A stretch of 64,000 nucleotides of DNA from Roseovarius albus (lineage in GTDB: Bacteria > Pseudomonadota > Alphaproteobacteria > Rhodobacterales > Rhodobacteraceae). This document shows positions 1-8,202 of this stretch, piece after piece (within the stretch, counting starts at the first letter, position 1; the number at the start of each line of letters is the position of its first letter). Location: NCBI RefSeq assembly GCF_900172335.1, contig NZ_FWFX01000017.1, forward strand, positions 20,416 to 84,415, given 5' to 3'. A program made the translations under genes and the position numbers. Below the pieces are notes generated by a model, which was not told the origin of the DNA, did not search any database, and saw only the letters and a list, made by a program, of their open reading frames with translations.

Positions 1-2
1 TC

Positions 3-167
3 ATGAACGTTCCTGCTGAGTTAGACAATTCTGGCGAACTTGGCAGATTATTGCGTGATGTTTTTGCGGCATTTGGCATTGAAAAAAACAGCTTTAAAAC
101 CGTCTATCGCAGTTGGCGAGAATACATGGATGGCAAATACCAAAATTACGATTTGATGACCATTTAG
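3..167 (+). CDS. C-terminal end of an unrecognised protein (partial or very short)
   Basis: An open frame runs from the left edge to a TAG stop at 165-167. It encodes 54 residues from the first ATG at 3. The reading frame may continue beyond the window, so this is probably the tail of a longer gene. The end is basic and aromatic (FKTVYRSWREYMDG), with no motif I can assign. It lies just upstream of an excisionase-like gene, so it may belong to the same integrative element. Confidence 0.3.
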   Translation: MNVPAELDNSGELGRLLRDVFAAFGIEKNSFKTVYRSWREYMDGKYQNYDLMTI

Positions 168-221
168 TAGTTCTGCGCTCCATGCCACTTCTATCCAATC
201 AAGTGTATATGGAGGAAACTC

Positions 222-437
222 ATGGAAGCAGTATATTTCTCAACCGCTGAAGCCGCTGAATATCTAGGCCTTAGCGAAAGCTATTTAGCAAAGCTTCGGA
301 TGGGAACTTTAGCCGAACCAGGGCCGAGGTACCTGCGCGTTGGGCAAAGAGCAATTCGATATCGACGCACAGATTTGGACAGCTGGATGGATTCCAAGTC
401 GAGCGACGGAAACTTCCAAAATGTTGGGAGCTGCTGA
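222..437 (+). CDS. AlpA/excisionase-family helix-turn-helix DNA-binding protein
   Basis: This 71-residue protein has the layout of MerR-like excisionase domains. A helix-turn-helix (STAEAAEYLGLSESYLAKLR, residues 7-26) is followed by a wing with PRYLRVG and RAIRYRRTDLDSWM. Such proteins bind DNA to direct excision or to activate the integrase of prophages, satellites and integrative elements. A clear ribosome site (GGAGG) sits before the ATG. The next gene begins at the last base of its stop codon (TGATG), so the two are translationally coupled. The family is clear from sequence; the excision role is inferred. Confidence 0.8.
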   Translation: MEAVYFSTAEAAEYLGLSESYLAKLRMGTLAEPGPRYLRVGQRAIRYRRTDLDSWMDSKSSDGNFQNVGSC

Positions 438-910
438 TGTGGGGGGCGAATGATTTCACATTGTACTCTCACCCCTATTGCAGGTGTTGCGGCAGTTCCG
501 AAGTAATGACGCTCGATAAGGCCATTGAGGATTGTGATGAATGGGAGCGCCAATCAAAACTGGTGTTAGCGCGGCTTTGGAGGGCCATTCACTGCCTGGA
601 TGAATTAGAGAGGAATGAATTCGTTAGTGATGCTCTGGAGCACGTTTCGATAGAGGACAGCTACGAGCTTGAATGCGGTCTAGATTCCTACTTGTTGAGT
701 TCAGCAGACCACCTTCCTCACAGGTATTGGCATTCAGAAGATTTTGAATGTGATGATCTCAATGAAATCGAAGAAAGCATCTTGGATGATTTATTGACCG
801 AGCGAAAACACGCGTTTCTTCGAATATGGAAGAATTTTGATGAGAAAACCAAAACGTCATTTCTGAAACATGTTTCTGCTTCAGGAAACACATTAGCTGG
901 GAAAGCATAA
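437..910 (+). CDS. Unrecognised small acidic protein of a mobile-element module
   Basis: This 157-residue protein is not one I recognise. It is rich in acidic residues and Trp/Cys, and has a short Cys-containing N-terminus (PYCRCCG, residues 13-19) that could bind a metal but has too few ligands to call a zinc finger. The rest looks alpha-helical. It overlaps the excisionase gene by one base and lies 2 bp before a RepA-like ATPase gene, so the three form one operon. By position it may be a replication or regulatory accessory. An internal ATG near 506 is an alternative start. Confidence 0.55.
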   Translation: MWGANDFTLYSHPYCRCCGSSEVMTLDKAIEDCDEWERQSKLVLARLWRAIHCLDELERNEFVSDALEHVSIEDSYELECGLDSYLLSSADHLPHRYWHSEDFECDDLNEIEESILDDLLTERKHAFLRIWKNFDEKTKTSFLKHVSASGNTLAGKA

Positions 911-912
911 TC

Positions 913-2082
913 ATGTCTCCAATTCAGCAAAGTTCTCCTCATGGCCCAATTGCAGTTCCAGGAACTGGGTGGGTTACCGCAACACAATTTGTGCCAATTG
1001 ACCCGAGAGATATTCCGCCGCGTCAGTGGTTGTACGGGCGGCATCTGATCCGAAAGAATGTATCGGTGACTGTTGCTCCTGGAGGCGTTGGCAAATCAAG
1101 TTTGACCATCATACAGGCGTTGGAACTCGTGACTGGCCGGGAGATCCTAGGGCAATGGAATGCAGGGCCATTGAAGGTCTGGTTGTTTAATCTGGAAGAT
1201 GAGCGCAGTGAATTAGATCGACGTATCGCTGCTTCAATGAAACATCACGGTATTGAGGCTTCCGACATTGGGGATCGATTATTCGTCGATACTGGGCGGG
1301 AGCAGCAGTTAATGCTTGGGCATCAGGTGCGTGATGAGGTGCAACTTGATAGAGCGCTAATTGAGCGTCTGAAATCTCAGCTAAAGGAACACCGGATTGA
1401 CGTTTTAATTGTCGATCCATTTGTATCCTCGCATCGTGTGAATGAGATGGATAACGGCAAGATCGATTGCATTGCGAAAGAATGGGTGCGTCTTGCTGAG
1501 GAGTGCGGGTGTGCTGTTGAGCTGGTTCACCACACAAGAAAGCTGAACGGGACCGAAGCGACATCAGATGCGAGTCGGGGGGCAAGTAGCCTGATCAGTG
1601 CCGCGCGATCGTCTAGGGTTCTGCAGCGGCTTGCAGACGATGAGTTGAGTGAAGCGGGTGTGGCTGGCGATGGCTGCACTTACTTTTCTGTGAAGCGGGA
1701 CAAAGCGAACTTAGCTGCTTCGGGCGAAAAAGAGACTTTCCGGACTGTATCCGTAGATCTTGAGCAAGGTGATCAAGTCGGTGTCGTCGAGCTATGGAAG
1801 AAGCCAGGCTTGTTTGAAGGCCTATCAGTGCGGGATTTGCTCAAAGTGCAGAACGCAATTGATGGCCATGAATACCGATACTCTGCCCAAACTGGAAACG
1901 ATTGGGTCGGCAACATAGTCGCGCATGCTTTGTCGCTGAGCCTTCCCAAGGATAAACGGCGCATCAAAAAGATAATTGATGTCTGGATACGATCCGGGGC
2001 CCTAAAGAAGACGATGAAGAAGCTCGACAACGGAAAAACAAGCCCGGTTCTACAAGTGGGCGAATGGGCCAGCGAGACCTGA
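913..2082 (+). CDS. RepA-like AAA ATPase (AAA_25 family)
   Basis: This 389-residue protein has a RecA-fold ATPase core of the kind found in RSF1010-RepA-like helicases and phage/plasmid replication ATPases. Walker A is APGGVGKSS (residues 55-63), an LED motif lies at 94-96, and Walker B is VLIVDP (164-169). Paired His residues follow at 206-207 and a RGASSLISAAR stretch near 224-234, all in the order typical of AAA_25. It likely serves as a hexameric helicase or loader for an integrative element. It is the third gene of the excisionase operon. A very strong inverted repeat follows its stop codon. Confidence 0.75.
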   Translation: MSPIQQSSPHGPIAVPGTGWVTATQFVPIDPRDIPPRQWLYGRHLIRKNVSVTVAPGGVGKSSLTIIQALELVTGREILGQWNAGPLKVWLFNLEDERSELDRRIAASMKHHGIEASDIGDRLFVDTGREQQLMLGHQVRDEVQLDRALIERLKSQLKEHRIDVLIVDPFVSSHRVNEMDNGKIDCIAKEWVRLAEECGCAVELVHHTRKLNGTEATSDASRGASSLISAARSSRVLQRLADDELSEAGVAGDGCTYFSVKRDKANLAASGEKETFRTVSVDLEQGDQVGVVELWKKPGLFEGLSVRDLLKVQNAIDGHEYRYSAQTGNDWVGNIVAHALSLSLPKDKRRIKKIIDVWIRSGALKKTMKKLDNGKTSPVLQVGEWASET

Positions 2083-2097
2083 GTTAGTCAGATGGGC

Positions 2098-2145
2098 TCC
2101 ATCCACCACCCCCTCTATATAAATATAGAGGGGGTGGTGGATGGA
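2098..2145. terminator. Very strong hairpin after the RepA-like gene
   Basis: Two perfectly complementary 23-base arms (2098-2120 and 2123-2145) are separated only by AA. The stem is GC-rich at its base (CCACCACCCCC against GGGGGTGGTGG) and AT-rich at its tip. No T-run follows, so it is not a textbook intrinsic terminator. A bidirectional terminator is the simplest reading; a replication or protein-binding site of the element is an alternative. Confidence 0.55.
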
Positions 2146-2573
2146 TATGCCCTGTGCAAGTAGGACGTGCCGGTGAGGGGATTAAAAATGGTTACCTAGG
2201 GCGGGAAACGGTCTTTCGCTGTTTTCGCAAAAATGTACTTATCTTGCCCGTAAGCGGCTATTCATACAACTCTCATCGCTGATCATGGCGCCTACGAAAG
2301 TTCATAGATTGCGTTGTCTTGGAAGGCGCTGGTCAACAATTTTTGGAATTCGTTTGTTGTTTTGACGCTAACGCAAAATAACGGTCGAGATTCTCAGGAT
2401 TTGATCGCAGCTCAATCGGCTGCATAACTCCCTTTCCGATCCATTGAGAGGTGTGCAGACTCAAGTATTGTGGGATAAGTCCACATAGGAGGAACCACTT
2501 TTTTAGGCTGGAAGATCTGCAAATTATGAAGCACAATCAGGGCGTGTTTTGAGGCTTTTATTGGATTTTTGAA
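2146..2573. other. Intergenic region before the defence operon
   Basis: About 430 bp lie between the hairpin and the SIR2-like gene. I see no convincing gene. It presumably carries the promoter of the defence operon. No promoter with both elements well matched stands out. Confidence 0.4.
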
Positions 2574-4277
2574 TTGACGGGCAAAAAGGAAATCTCGATC
2601 GTTGAGACGCTTGAACTGCTGGATGAAAAATTCGCAAATGTTATCAATCACTTCTCGCAAGGTGAGTATGCTTTCTGGCTTGGATCTGCCATCTCCAAGG
2701 AGCGTGTGATTGGCCTCGATGGCGTGTTGAGTAAGTTACTTGAGTTTTTAAGAAGCCGCGCAACGCAAGATTTTGATTGCCCATTCAAGAAGTCTCTGAA
2801 CGAAGTTCTTGCGATTGCTGATTTGTCAGCAGAAGAGACGGAACAAGTCGATCTTGAGCAACCTGCGAACGAGTGGCTATGTATCAATGCGATCATAGAC
2901 AAATTGTGGAACAGTTACTCTGACGTTCTGTCGGTTAGGGTTGGGGAAGAACCTCTCGATTATCTCCTTTGGGACGGTTTGGAGTTTAAAACGACGTTCG
3001 CCAACCAAGAACCTGATCTGGAGCACTTGGCCATTGGAATGCTTGTCCTTGAAGGGGTTGTCAAAGACATTGCCACCGCAAATTGGGATGGTCTTCTGGA
3101 AGCTGCCATGAGGAAGCTTGGGCATGAAGGAACGGGGTATCAAGTAACTGTTACGGGGCAAGACCTTCAGGGACCTGAAGCGTGTGCGAAACTCTACAAA
3201 TTTCACGGATGCGCGCTTCGTGCCATCGATGACGAAGACAACTATCGAAAACTATTGGTTGCACGAGACGCTCAAATAATTGGGTGGCTGACCAACGACA
3301 ACTTCAAGATGGTCAGGGAACAGCTTCACTCTCTTCTGCAAAGAAGAAGAACGTTGATGATTGGGCTATCCGCCCAAGACTCCAACATTAAAACGCTATT
3401 TGGAGGCGTTGGAGAGGGTAAATTCTGGCAGTGGGATAATAGCCCTACTCCAATTGTGATATCCTCGAAAAACGTTGGCAATGACCAGAAAACGCTCTTG
3501 AACGTTACCTACGGACCCGAAGCATTTGAAGAGCACGAGAAAGAAATTTTGGACCGTTCGGCGATCCCTGCTTATTCCAAGACTTTGCTCACGGCGCTTT
3601 TGCTCGACATATTGACCAAAAAGCTTGTCACTTTGGCTTGCGACGCAAATGCCCCAAAGTTAACCGGCGACGATCGCGAAAGGGTTTGCTTCGGCCTCAA
3701 ACATCTCCGAAATCGAACGGCCCGAGCCGGAGAGTCTAATAGTCGAAATCTTGTGGAAAAGATTGCCCTGACTACTGCGAGAGCACGGCATCAATTGCAG
3801 GATGGAGAAAGTCCTACGGGACCTCTCAACTACTATCCCTTAGACAACGCTCCCCTTCATCTGATGCAAGGGAAGCAGGCATTGTTTGCGACTGGTATGC
3901 GAGAAGCAGCTGCCGCACTTGGAATAGTCGGTCTTGCTGATCAAAAAGGAGAATGGGTAGTCACTGTTGATGACCCAAAGAATGCGAACTCTGGAGCACT
4001 ACGTCTAACTACTCAGCACGCTACCTCGCGTGTTTTTCTTGCTGCGAATGATCACGTTATCACAGAGCTCATAAACTGCGGCGCCTTCAGCGAAGACGAC
4101 ACTGATACAGTTGTTGTATGCTCTAAGAACGTTAGCTCAAGACAACAAAGAAATCCGAGTGCGAACCTACGTGGGGCCCGGGGCGAGCCACGCTTTATTT
4201 CTTTCGGTCCCATGCTTGAAGCATCAGATGACGTTGACTCGCTTTATGATAGCTTCCGCAAAGAGGTGGCAATATGA
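2574..4277 (+). CDS. SIR2-like effector of a Lamassu / ABC-three-component defence locus
   Basis: This 567-residue protein carries a divergent SIR2 NAD-binding domain in its first half. The glycine motif is FWLGSAIS (residues 34-41). TANWD (168-172) has the invariant Asn and Asp, KFHG (209-212) has the catalytic-type His, and IGLSAQD (263-269) matches the late nucleotide-binding motif. In other defence systems such domains destroy NAD+ and stop cell growth on phage infection. The C-terminal half is unrecognised and may bind its partners. The start is TTG at 2574, as a stop codon lies shortly upstream and no ATG is in frame nearby. The stop overlaps the next gene (ATGA). Family clear; NADase activity inferred. 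Confidence 0.75.
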   Translation: MTGKKEISIVETLELLDEKFANVINHFSQGEYAFWLGSAISKERVIGLDGVLSKLLEFLRSRATQDFDCPFKKSLNEVLAIADLSAEETEQVDLEQPANEWLCINAIIDKLWNSYSDVLSVRVGEEPLDYLLWDGLEFKTTFANQEPDLEHLAIGMLVLEGVVKDIATANWDGLLEAAMRKLGHEGTGYQVTVTGQDLQGPEACAKLYKFHGCALRAIDDEDNYRKLLVARDAQIIGWLTNDNFKMVREQLHSLLQRRRTLMIGLSAQDSNIKTLFGGVGEGKFWQWDNSPTPIVISSKNVGNDQKTLLNVTYGPEAFEEHEKEILDRSAIPAYSKTLLTALLLDILTKKLVTLACDANAPKLTGDDRERVCFGLKHLRNRTARAGESNSRNLVEKIALTTARARHQLQDGESPTGPLNYYPLDNAPLHLMQGKQALFATGMREAAAALGIVGLADQKGEWVVTVDDPKNANSGALRLTTQHATSRVFLAANDHVITELINCGAFSEDDTDTVVVCSKNVSSRQQRNPSANLRGARGEPRFISFGPMLEASDDVDSLYDSFRKEVAI

Positions 4278-4861
4278 CGACATGTGAAAAAGTGGTGGAA
4301 ATCTTAGTTTCTAATGGCGGATTCCGTGTGTTGCCAACACCCTTCAACATAGGATCATTGGCTTTTGATTTCAGTCATGCGTTGATCGGTGGGGAAAAGT
4401 CCAACGATTTGGTTCTAGTGATTGAGCTCAGTAGCGGCACAGACGACGCTGACGTAATTAGGAAGGTGTTTGCACTAACAAGGGCTTTGGATGTGCTACG
4501 CTCCCGTCGTTCTGTAACTGTCGTCCTTACAATGGGGCAAGCGCTCCCGGATACCGTGCGTTCTTTGAGTCGCGTTTGCCGTGTGCTAGCGGTTGGGTCT
4601 CCAAGCGGACCAAATGCTGAACAGGAGCTAATAGACTGGTTGTCAGTATTGCTTCCACTTTCCCTTCCTACGCCAGTCGACGACTCCGGTGAATGGGAGA
4701 GTGAAGTGAGGAACGAAATCTCAAAAGAATCTGACGAAGGTTTTGTGCGAGACTTGTTGCGATTATCTGAAGGAGGAAAACAGGTCGTAGAAAGGCATTT
4801 ACGTATTGAGATCGAGAAGGCAATGAGTGGTCCTCTCGATGAAGAATTGGGAGGCAACTGA
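4274..4861 (+). CDS. Middle component of the SIR2/SMC-like defence locus (LmuC-like)
   Basis: This 195-residue soluble protein sits between the SIR2-like and SMC-like genes and overlaps both (ATGA at 4274, TGATG at 4861), so the three are made together. It has no motif that I recognise. The N-terminal half alternates hydrophobic strands and helices (VLVIELSS, VTVVLTMGQ), while the C-terminal third is helical and charged. Position and size fit the small 'middle component' of ABC-three-component systems (LmuC in Lamassu), which links effector and ATPase. The assignment rests on context, not on a motif. Confidence 0.6.
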   Translation: MTTCEKVVEILVSNGGFRVLPTPFNIGSLAFDFSHALIGGEKSNDLVLVIELSSGTDDADVIRKVFALTRALDVLRSRRSVTVVLTMGQALPDTVRSLSRVCRVLAVGSPSGPNAEQELIDWLSVLLPLSLPTPVDDSGEWESEVRNEISKESDEGFVRDLLRLSEGGKQVVERHLRIEIEKAMSGPLDEELGGN

Positions 4862-7308
4862 TGTATTCGAGGCTCCAGTCACTTGTAATCGAAAACTTCC
4901 GCAGTATTCGCGGTAAAGTTGTTATTCCACTCGATGCTCAGGTTGTTTTGATTCATGGATCAAATGGCATGGGCAAAACCAGCATTTTGTCAGCGTTAGA
5001 ATTGGGCTTAACTGGTCGCATCGGTCACCTTGCTGAAGATGGCGATGGCTATCGAAAATACCTGACAAATTTTGGATCCGACAGCGGCAACATCGAACTG
5101 ACGCTGGCCAAAAATATATCGAATAATATTGGCACTGGCGGAAGAGTAAAATTTTCCGAGTCGGCGTTCGCCGCCGAACCGCTGCTTGAGCCAGATCACG
5201 CAAGGTTCTTTTCAGAACGATGCTTCCTGCCTCAATCAGCTCTTGGCCGGCTACTCGAAATCTACGACGACAAGGGGGCTACTACAAATTCGCCTTTGAC
5301 GCTGTTTGTAAAAGAACTTTTGGGGCTCGATCCATTAGATGCTTTGGTCGATGGCCTTCGTCCTGCGTTCCACATAGGACGGCTAAGAAACCTAACACCT
5401 TCCTACAGGCGCATCGAGGAGCTTAAAGCTTCGCTGGTTTCGGAGCTGGAGGTAACCGATGAAAAGATTCGGCATTTCGAGGCAGAGATGACAATACTCA
5501 AGACCAGTCTAACTGAGGAGATCGCTGTTATTTTGCCAGGGAAAACGATTGACTTTGACGGCGTAGAGGCCCGCAACGAACTAAAAAACAGTGTCGAAAT
5601 TAGCCGAGATGACCACTCGGCGCTCCAGAAAGTCCATAAGCAAAGATCGGAACTTAGATCAGCTCATGAGAACTGGAGTGAAATTCGGGACGCCAATACC
5701 AGCGAAGATTTATCGAACTTGGAAAGCAGAGCCGTCAGCTCGACAGCCGCATTCCTCGATTGGTCTAACACCCAGGGGAAACAACTTGACCTTATCATCG
5801 AGGAAATGAAGAGCACATTTCCAGATATTTTAACGTCCGATCATGGCCCAGAGCGATCACGGGCCTTCGCGGAGGAACGAGCTTATAGTGAATTAGCACG
5901 TTGTGAATCATTGCTTCGAAAAGCCGAAGACGCCGAAAATATAGTAATGAAGCTGAATTCGACGATCGAACGAGCGTCGGCAAAACTGCGGGAATTGGAC
6001 GAAAACTTGCGCGCAGGCGTATCAGAAGTGCAGGCGTTTGCGAAGTCACTTGCTGGCGTTACGCCTCATATTTCCGACGACAATTGCCCTGTTTGTGATC
6101 GCAGTTTTGCTGAAATGAACCAAGGATCCTTGGCCGCGCATGTCGCAGCAAAAATTGGCGCGTTAACCACGGAGGCCGGGCGCCTTCAGGCCGTTGCGGA
6201 AGAGAGGGCTACTGAATTCCAAACTCTAACAACTGCCGAGAGAGGATTGCTTAGTGCAGAACAAGAGCGCATTTCTCAAAGCGAAATGGAGATTTTGCGA
6301 ATTCAGAAAACTGTAATGCATAGGTTTTGGGAAAAACTAAAGAGCATGCAGCCTGAAATGCAAAAAGGGGCAGCTCTGATGGATCAGGCGTCCGCAGCCA
6401 GAGCTCTGTTTAGATCCGTTCAAAAGAATAATGAGCTTGCATCTGCATTGATAAGTGAAATCTGGGAACTGGTTGATGGCGTCAGTGATGTATCGCCTTC
6501 AGATCGCACAGACCTCGACAAGGCGCTCAGCAACGCAATGGAGATGATTGAGAAACGAGTTGCTGAAGTCGAAACCTCAAACGCCATCAAGGTTAGTTGC
6601 CTAAGATCGTTGACCTCCTACGATGACCTGGCAACTGAATTAACGCGTGCCCAGGGAAAGGCTGCCAAACTGTCTGGTCAAGTTGAGCGAGTTGACAGCG
6701 CATTGGGTAAAGTTACCGAAATTCGTGAGGATGCCAAAAAGGTTTCTAATGCCGCAAACACAGTTCGCTCAGGAATTGTTAAACGCGTATTCAGTGAGTC
6801 ACTAAACACTCTCTGGCGCGATTTGTTCCTTCGATTGGCCCCCTCAGAACAGTTTGTGCCGGCATTTAAATTGCCAACCGATTCCAAGGGGAATGTGGAA
6901 GCTATTCTTGAAACATTACATCGATCCGGCACGGTATCTGGTTCGCCTGGCGCGATTTTGAGCCAAGGTAACCTGAACACAGCAGCGCTTACCCTCTTCC
7001 TTGCTTTGCATCTGTCCGTACCGTTGAAGCAGCCATGGTTGGTGCTTGACGATCCGGTCCAGTCTATGGACGACGTGCATATTACACAAATGGCTGCACT
7101 TCTGCGGACACTGTCTAAAGGCATGAACCGACAGATAGTCGTTGCAGTTCATGAGAGAGCCTTATTTGATTATTTGACACTCGAGTTGAGCCCCTCTTTC
7201 CAAGGAGACAGCTTGATAACCGTCGAAATATCAAAGAGTTTTGAGGGAAATACAGTAGTTTCTGCCCAAACATATGGCTTCGAGAAAGACCCAGCCATTG
7301 CAGCCTAA
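4861..7308 (+). CDS. SMC/Rad50-like ATPase with zinc hook (LmuB-like)
   Basis: This 815-residue protein has every landmark of an SMC/Rad50 ATPase. An N-terminal Walker A, GSNGMGKTS (33-41), is followed by a long coiled coil interrupted by a CPVC zinc hook (409-412) and a second coiled coil. The ABC signature LSQG (700-703), Walker B LVLDDP (727-732) and the H-loop VVAVHE follow. Two hook motifs pair through one zinc ion to make a dimer. In Lamassu systems the homologue senses foreign DNA and releases the effector. It is the last gene of the operon, with no clear terminator after it. Confidence 0.85.
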   Translation: MYSRLQSLVIENFRSIRGKVVIPLDAQVVLIHGSNGMGKTSILSALELGLTGRIGHLAEDGDGYRKYLTNFGSDSGNIELTLAKNISNNIGTGGRVKFSESAFAAEPLLEPDHARFFSERCFLPQSALGRLLEIYDDKGATTNSPLTLFVKELLGLDPLDALVDGLRPAFHIGRLRNLTPSYRRIEELKASLVSELEVTDEKIRHFEAEMTILKTSLTEEIAVILPGKTIDFDGVEARNELKNSVEISRDDHSALQKVHKQRSELRSAHENWSEIRDANTSEDLSNLESRAVSSTAAFLDWSNTQGKQLDLIIEEMKSTFPDILTSDHGPERSRAFAEERAYSELARCESLLRKAEDAENIVMKLNSTIERASAKLRELDENLRAGVSEVQAFAKSLAGVTPHISDDNCPVCDRSFAEMNQGSLAAHVAAKIGALTTEAGRLQAVAEERATEFQTLTTAERGLLSAEQERISQSEMEILRIQKTVMHRFWEKLKSMQPEMQKGAALMDQASAARALFRSVQKNNELASALISEIWELVDGVSDVSPSDRTDLDKALSNAMEMIEKRVAEVETSNAIKVSCLRSLTSYDDLATELTRAQGKAAKLSGQVERVDSALGKVTEIREDAKKVSNAANTVRSGIVKRVFSESLNTLWRDLFLRLAPSEQFVPAFKLPTDSKGNVEAILETLHRSGTVSGSPGAILSQGNLNTAALTLFLALHLSVPLKQPWLVLDDPVQSMDDVHITQMAALLRTLSKGMNRQIVVAVHERALFDYLTLELSPSFQGDSLITVEISKSFEGNTVVSAQTYGFEKDPAIAA

Positions 7309-7567
7309 ATATTTCGGAAAATCCTTTTAGGTTGTTGCCATTTTTGCGCCCTGCGTGGTTCCCACCCATGGCACATTCAATTTTGTTGTGTGCCACATTT
7401 TCGCAAGCGCAGGGAAAGCTCACTGCGTCCGTGAGCCTGTAATTGCCTATGTGGAAATGCTGCGAAGTGCACGAATGGTAGCAATGCGGGCTGCGACCGC
7501 AGCATTGAGATGTAATGGCTAACGGCGGCAAAGGGCTGACAAGGGGAGGGGGAGGGTTCCAAACTTT
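7309..7567. other. Intergenic region with one copy of a dispersed repeat
   Basis: No gene is supported here. The stretch contains GCGGGCTGCGACCGCAGCA at 7486-7504, which recurs exactly on the other strand at 15490-15508. Confidence 0.5.
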
Positions 7568-8143
7568 TTACCTATTGCCGAGGACCGGAGGGGGAGCCTT
7601 TTCTTGCAGAAAGTCAGAATTGAATAGAAAAAGCCACACGTCTTTAAGTGTTCTTAGAATAGCTGACGTCGTGATCGGCCCAATGCCAGGGATGCGCATT
7701 AATCTGCGTGCGCCTGTATTTGGCATGGCATGTTGTTCGATCATCTTCGAATAGCTGTCGATGCACGCGTTCAAGCCGATGAATTGGTAGTACTGTATGC
7801 CAAGCATGCCATTCGCAATCTTCAGCATCTCTGGTTGGTCGCCATTAAGGTGACGCTTCGCAAAAGCCGTCACTGCTTCGACCCCAATGGACAAAATGCG
7901 CCCAAACTCGCGCAAAAGGCTGCGGATCATGTTAGCTAGTTGGGTGCACTGTCGGACGGCTAAATCTCGAGTCCGGTGGATTGAGAGAATGGCCTGCGTT
8001 TCTTCAGTCTTGAGCTCGACAAAGCGCGTGGTCGGGCGACGGACCCCTTCACAGATTGCCTCGGCATCAACGGCGTCGTTCTCGCCGCGCTTTAAGTAGG
8101 GTTTGACGTAGCCAGAGGGCAAAAGTGCAAGAGGCCCGCGCAA
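7568..8143 (-). pseudogene. Broken IS110-family transposase remnant
   Basis: The 191-residue reverse-strand frame matches the middle of IS110/IS1111-type DEDD transposases. KRGENDAVDAEAI is the acidic motif of the RuvC-like domain. A helical linker follows, and then RLMRIPGIGPITTSAI, the helix-hairpin-helix start of the C-terminal domain. The usual N-terminus with the first catalytic Asp is missing. The protein also ends before the conserved Ser region of the C-terminal domain. It is therefore a two-sided remnant, unable to move by itself. It marks past insertion or recombination between the defence operon and the next cluster. Confidence 0.8.
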
Positions 8144-8202
8144 TGAGCTTCATGATTGAAATTTTCACCTATTTGGGTTAGTGTTATATAATATTATACT
8201 TA

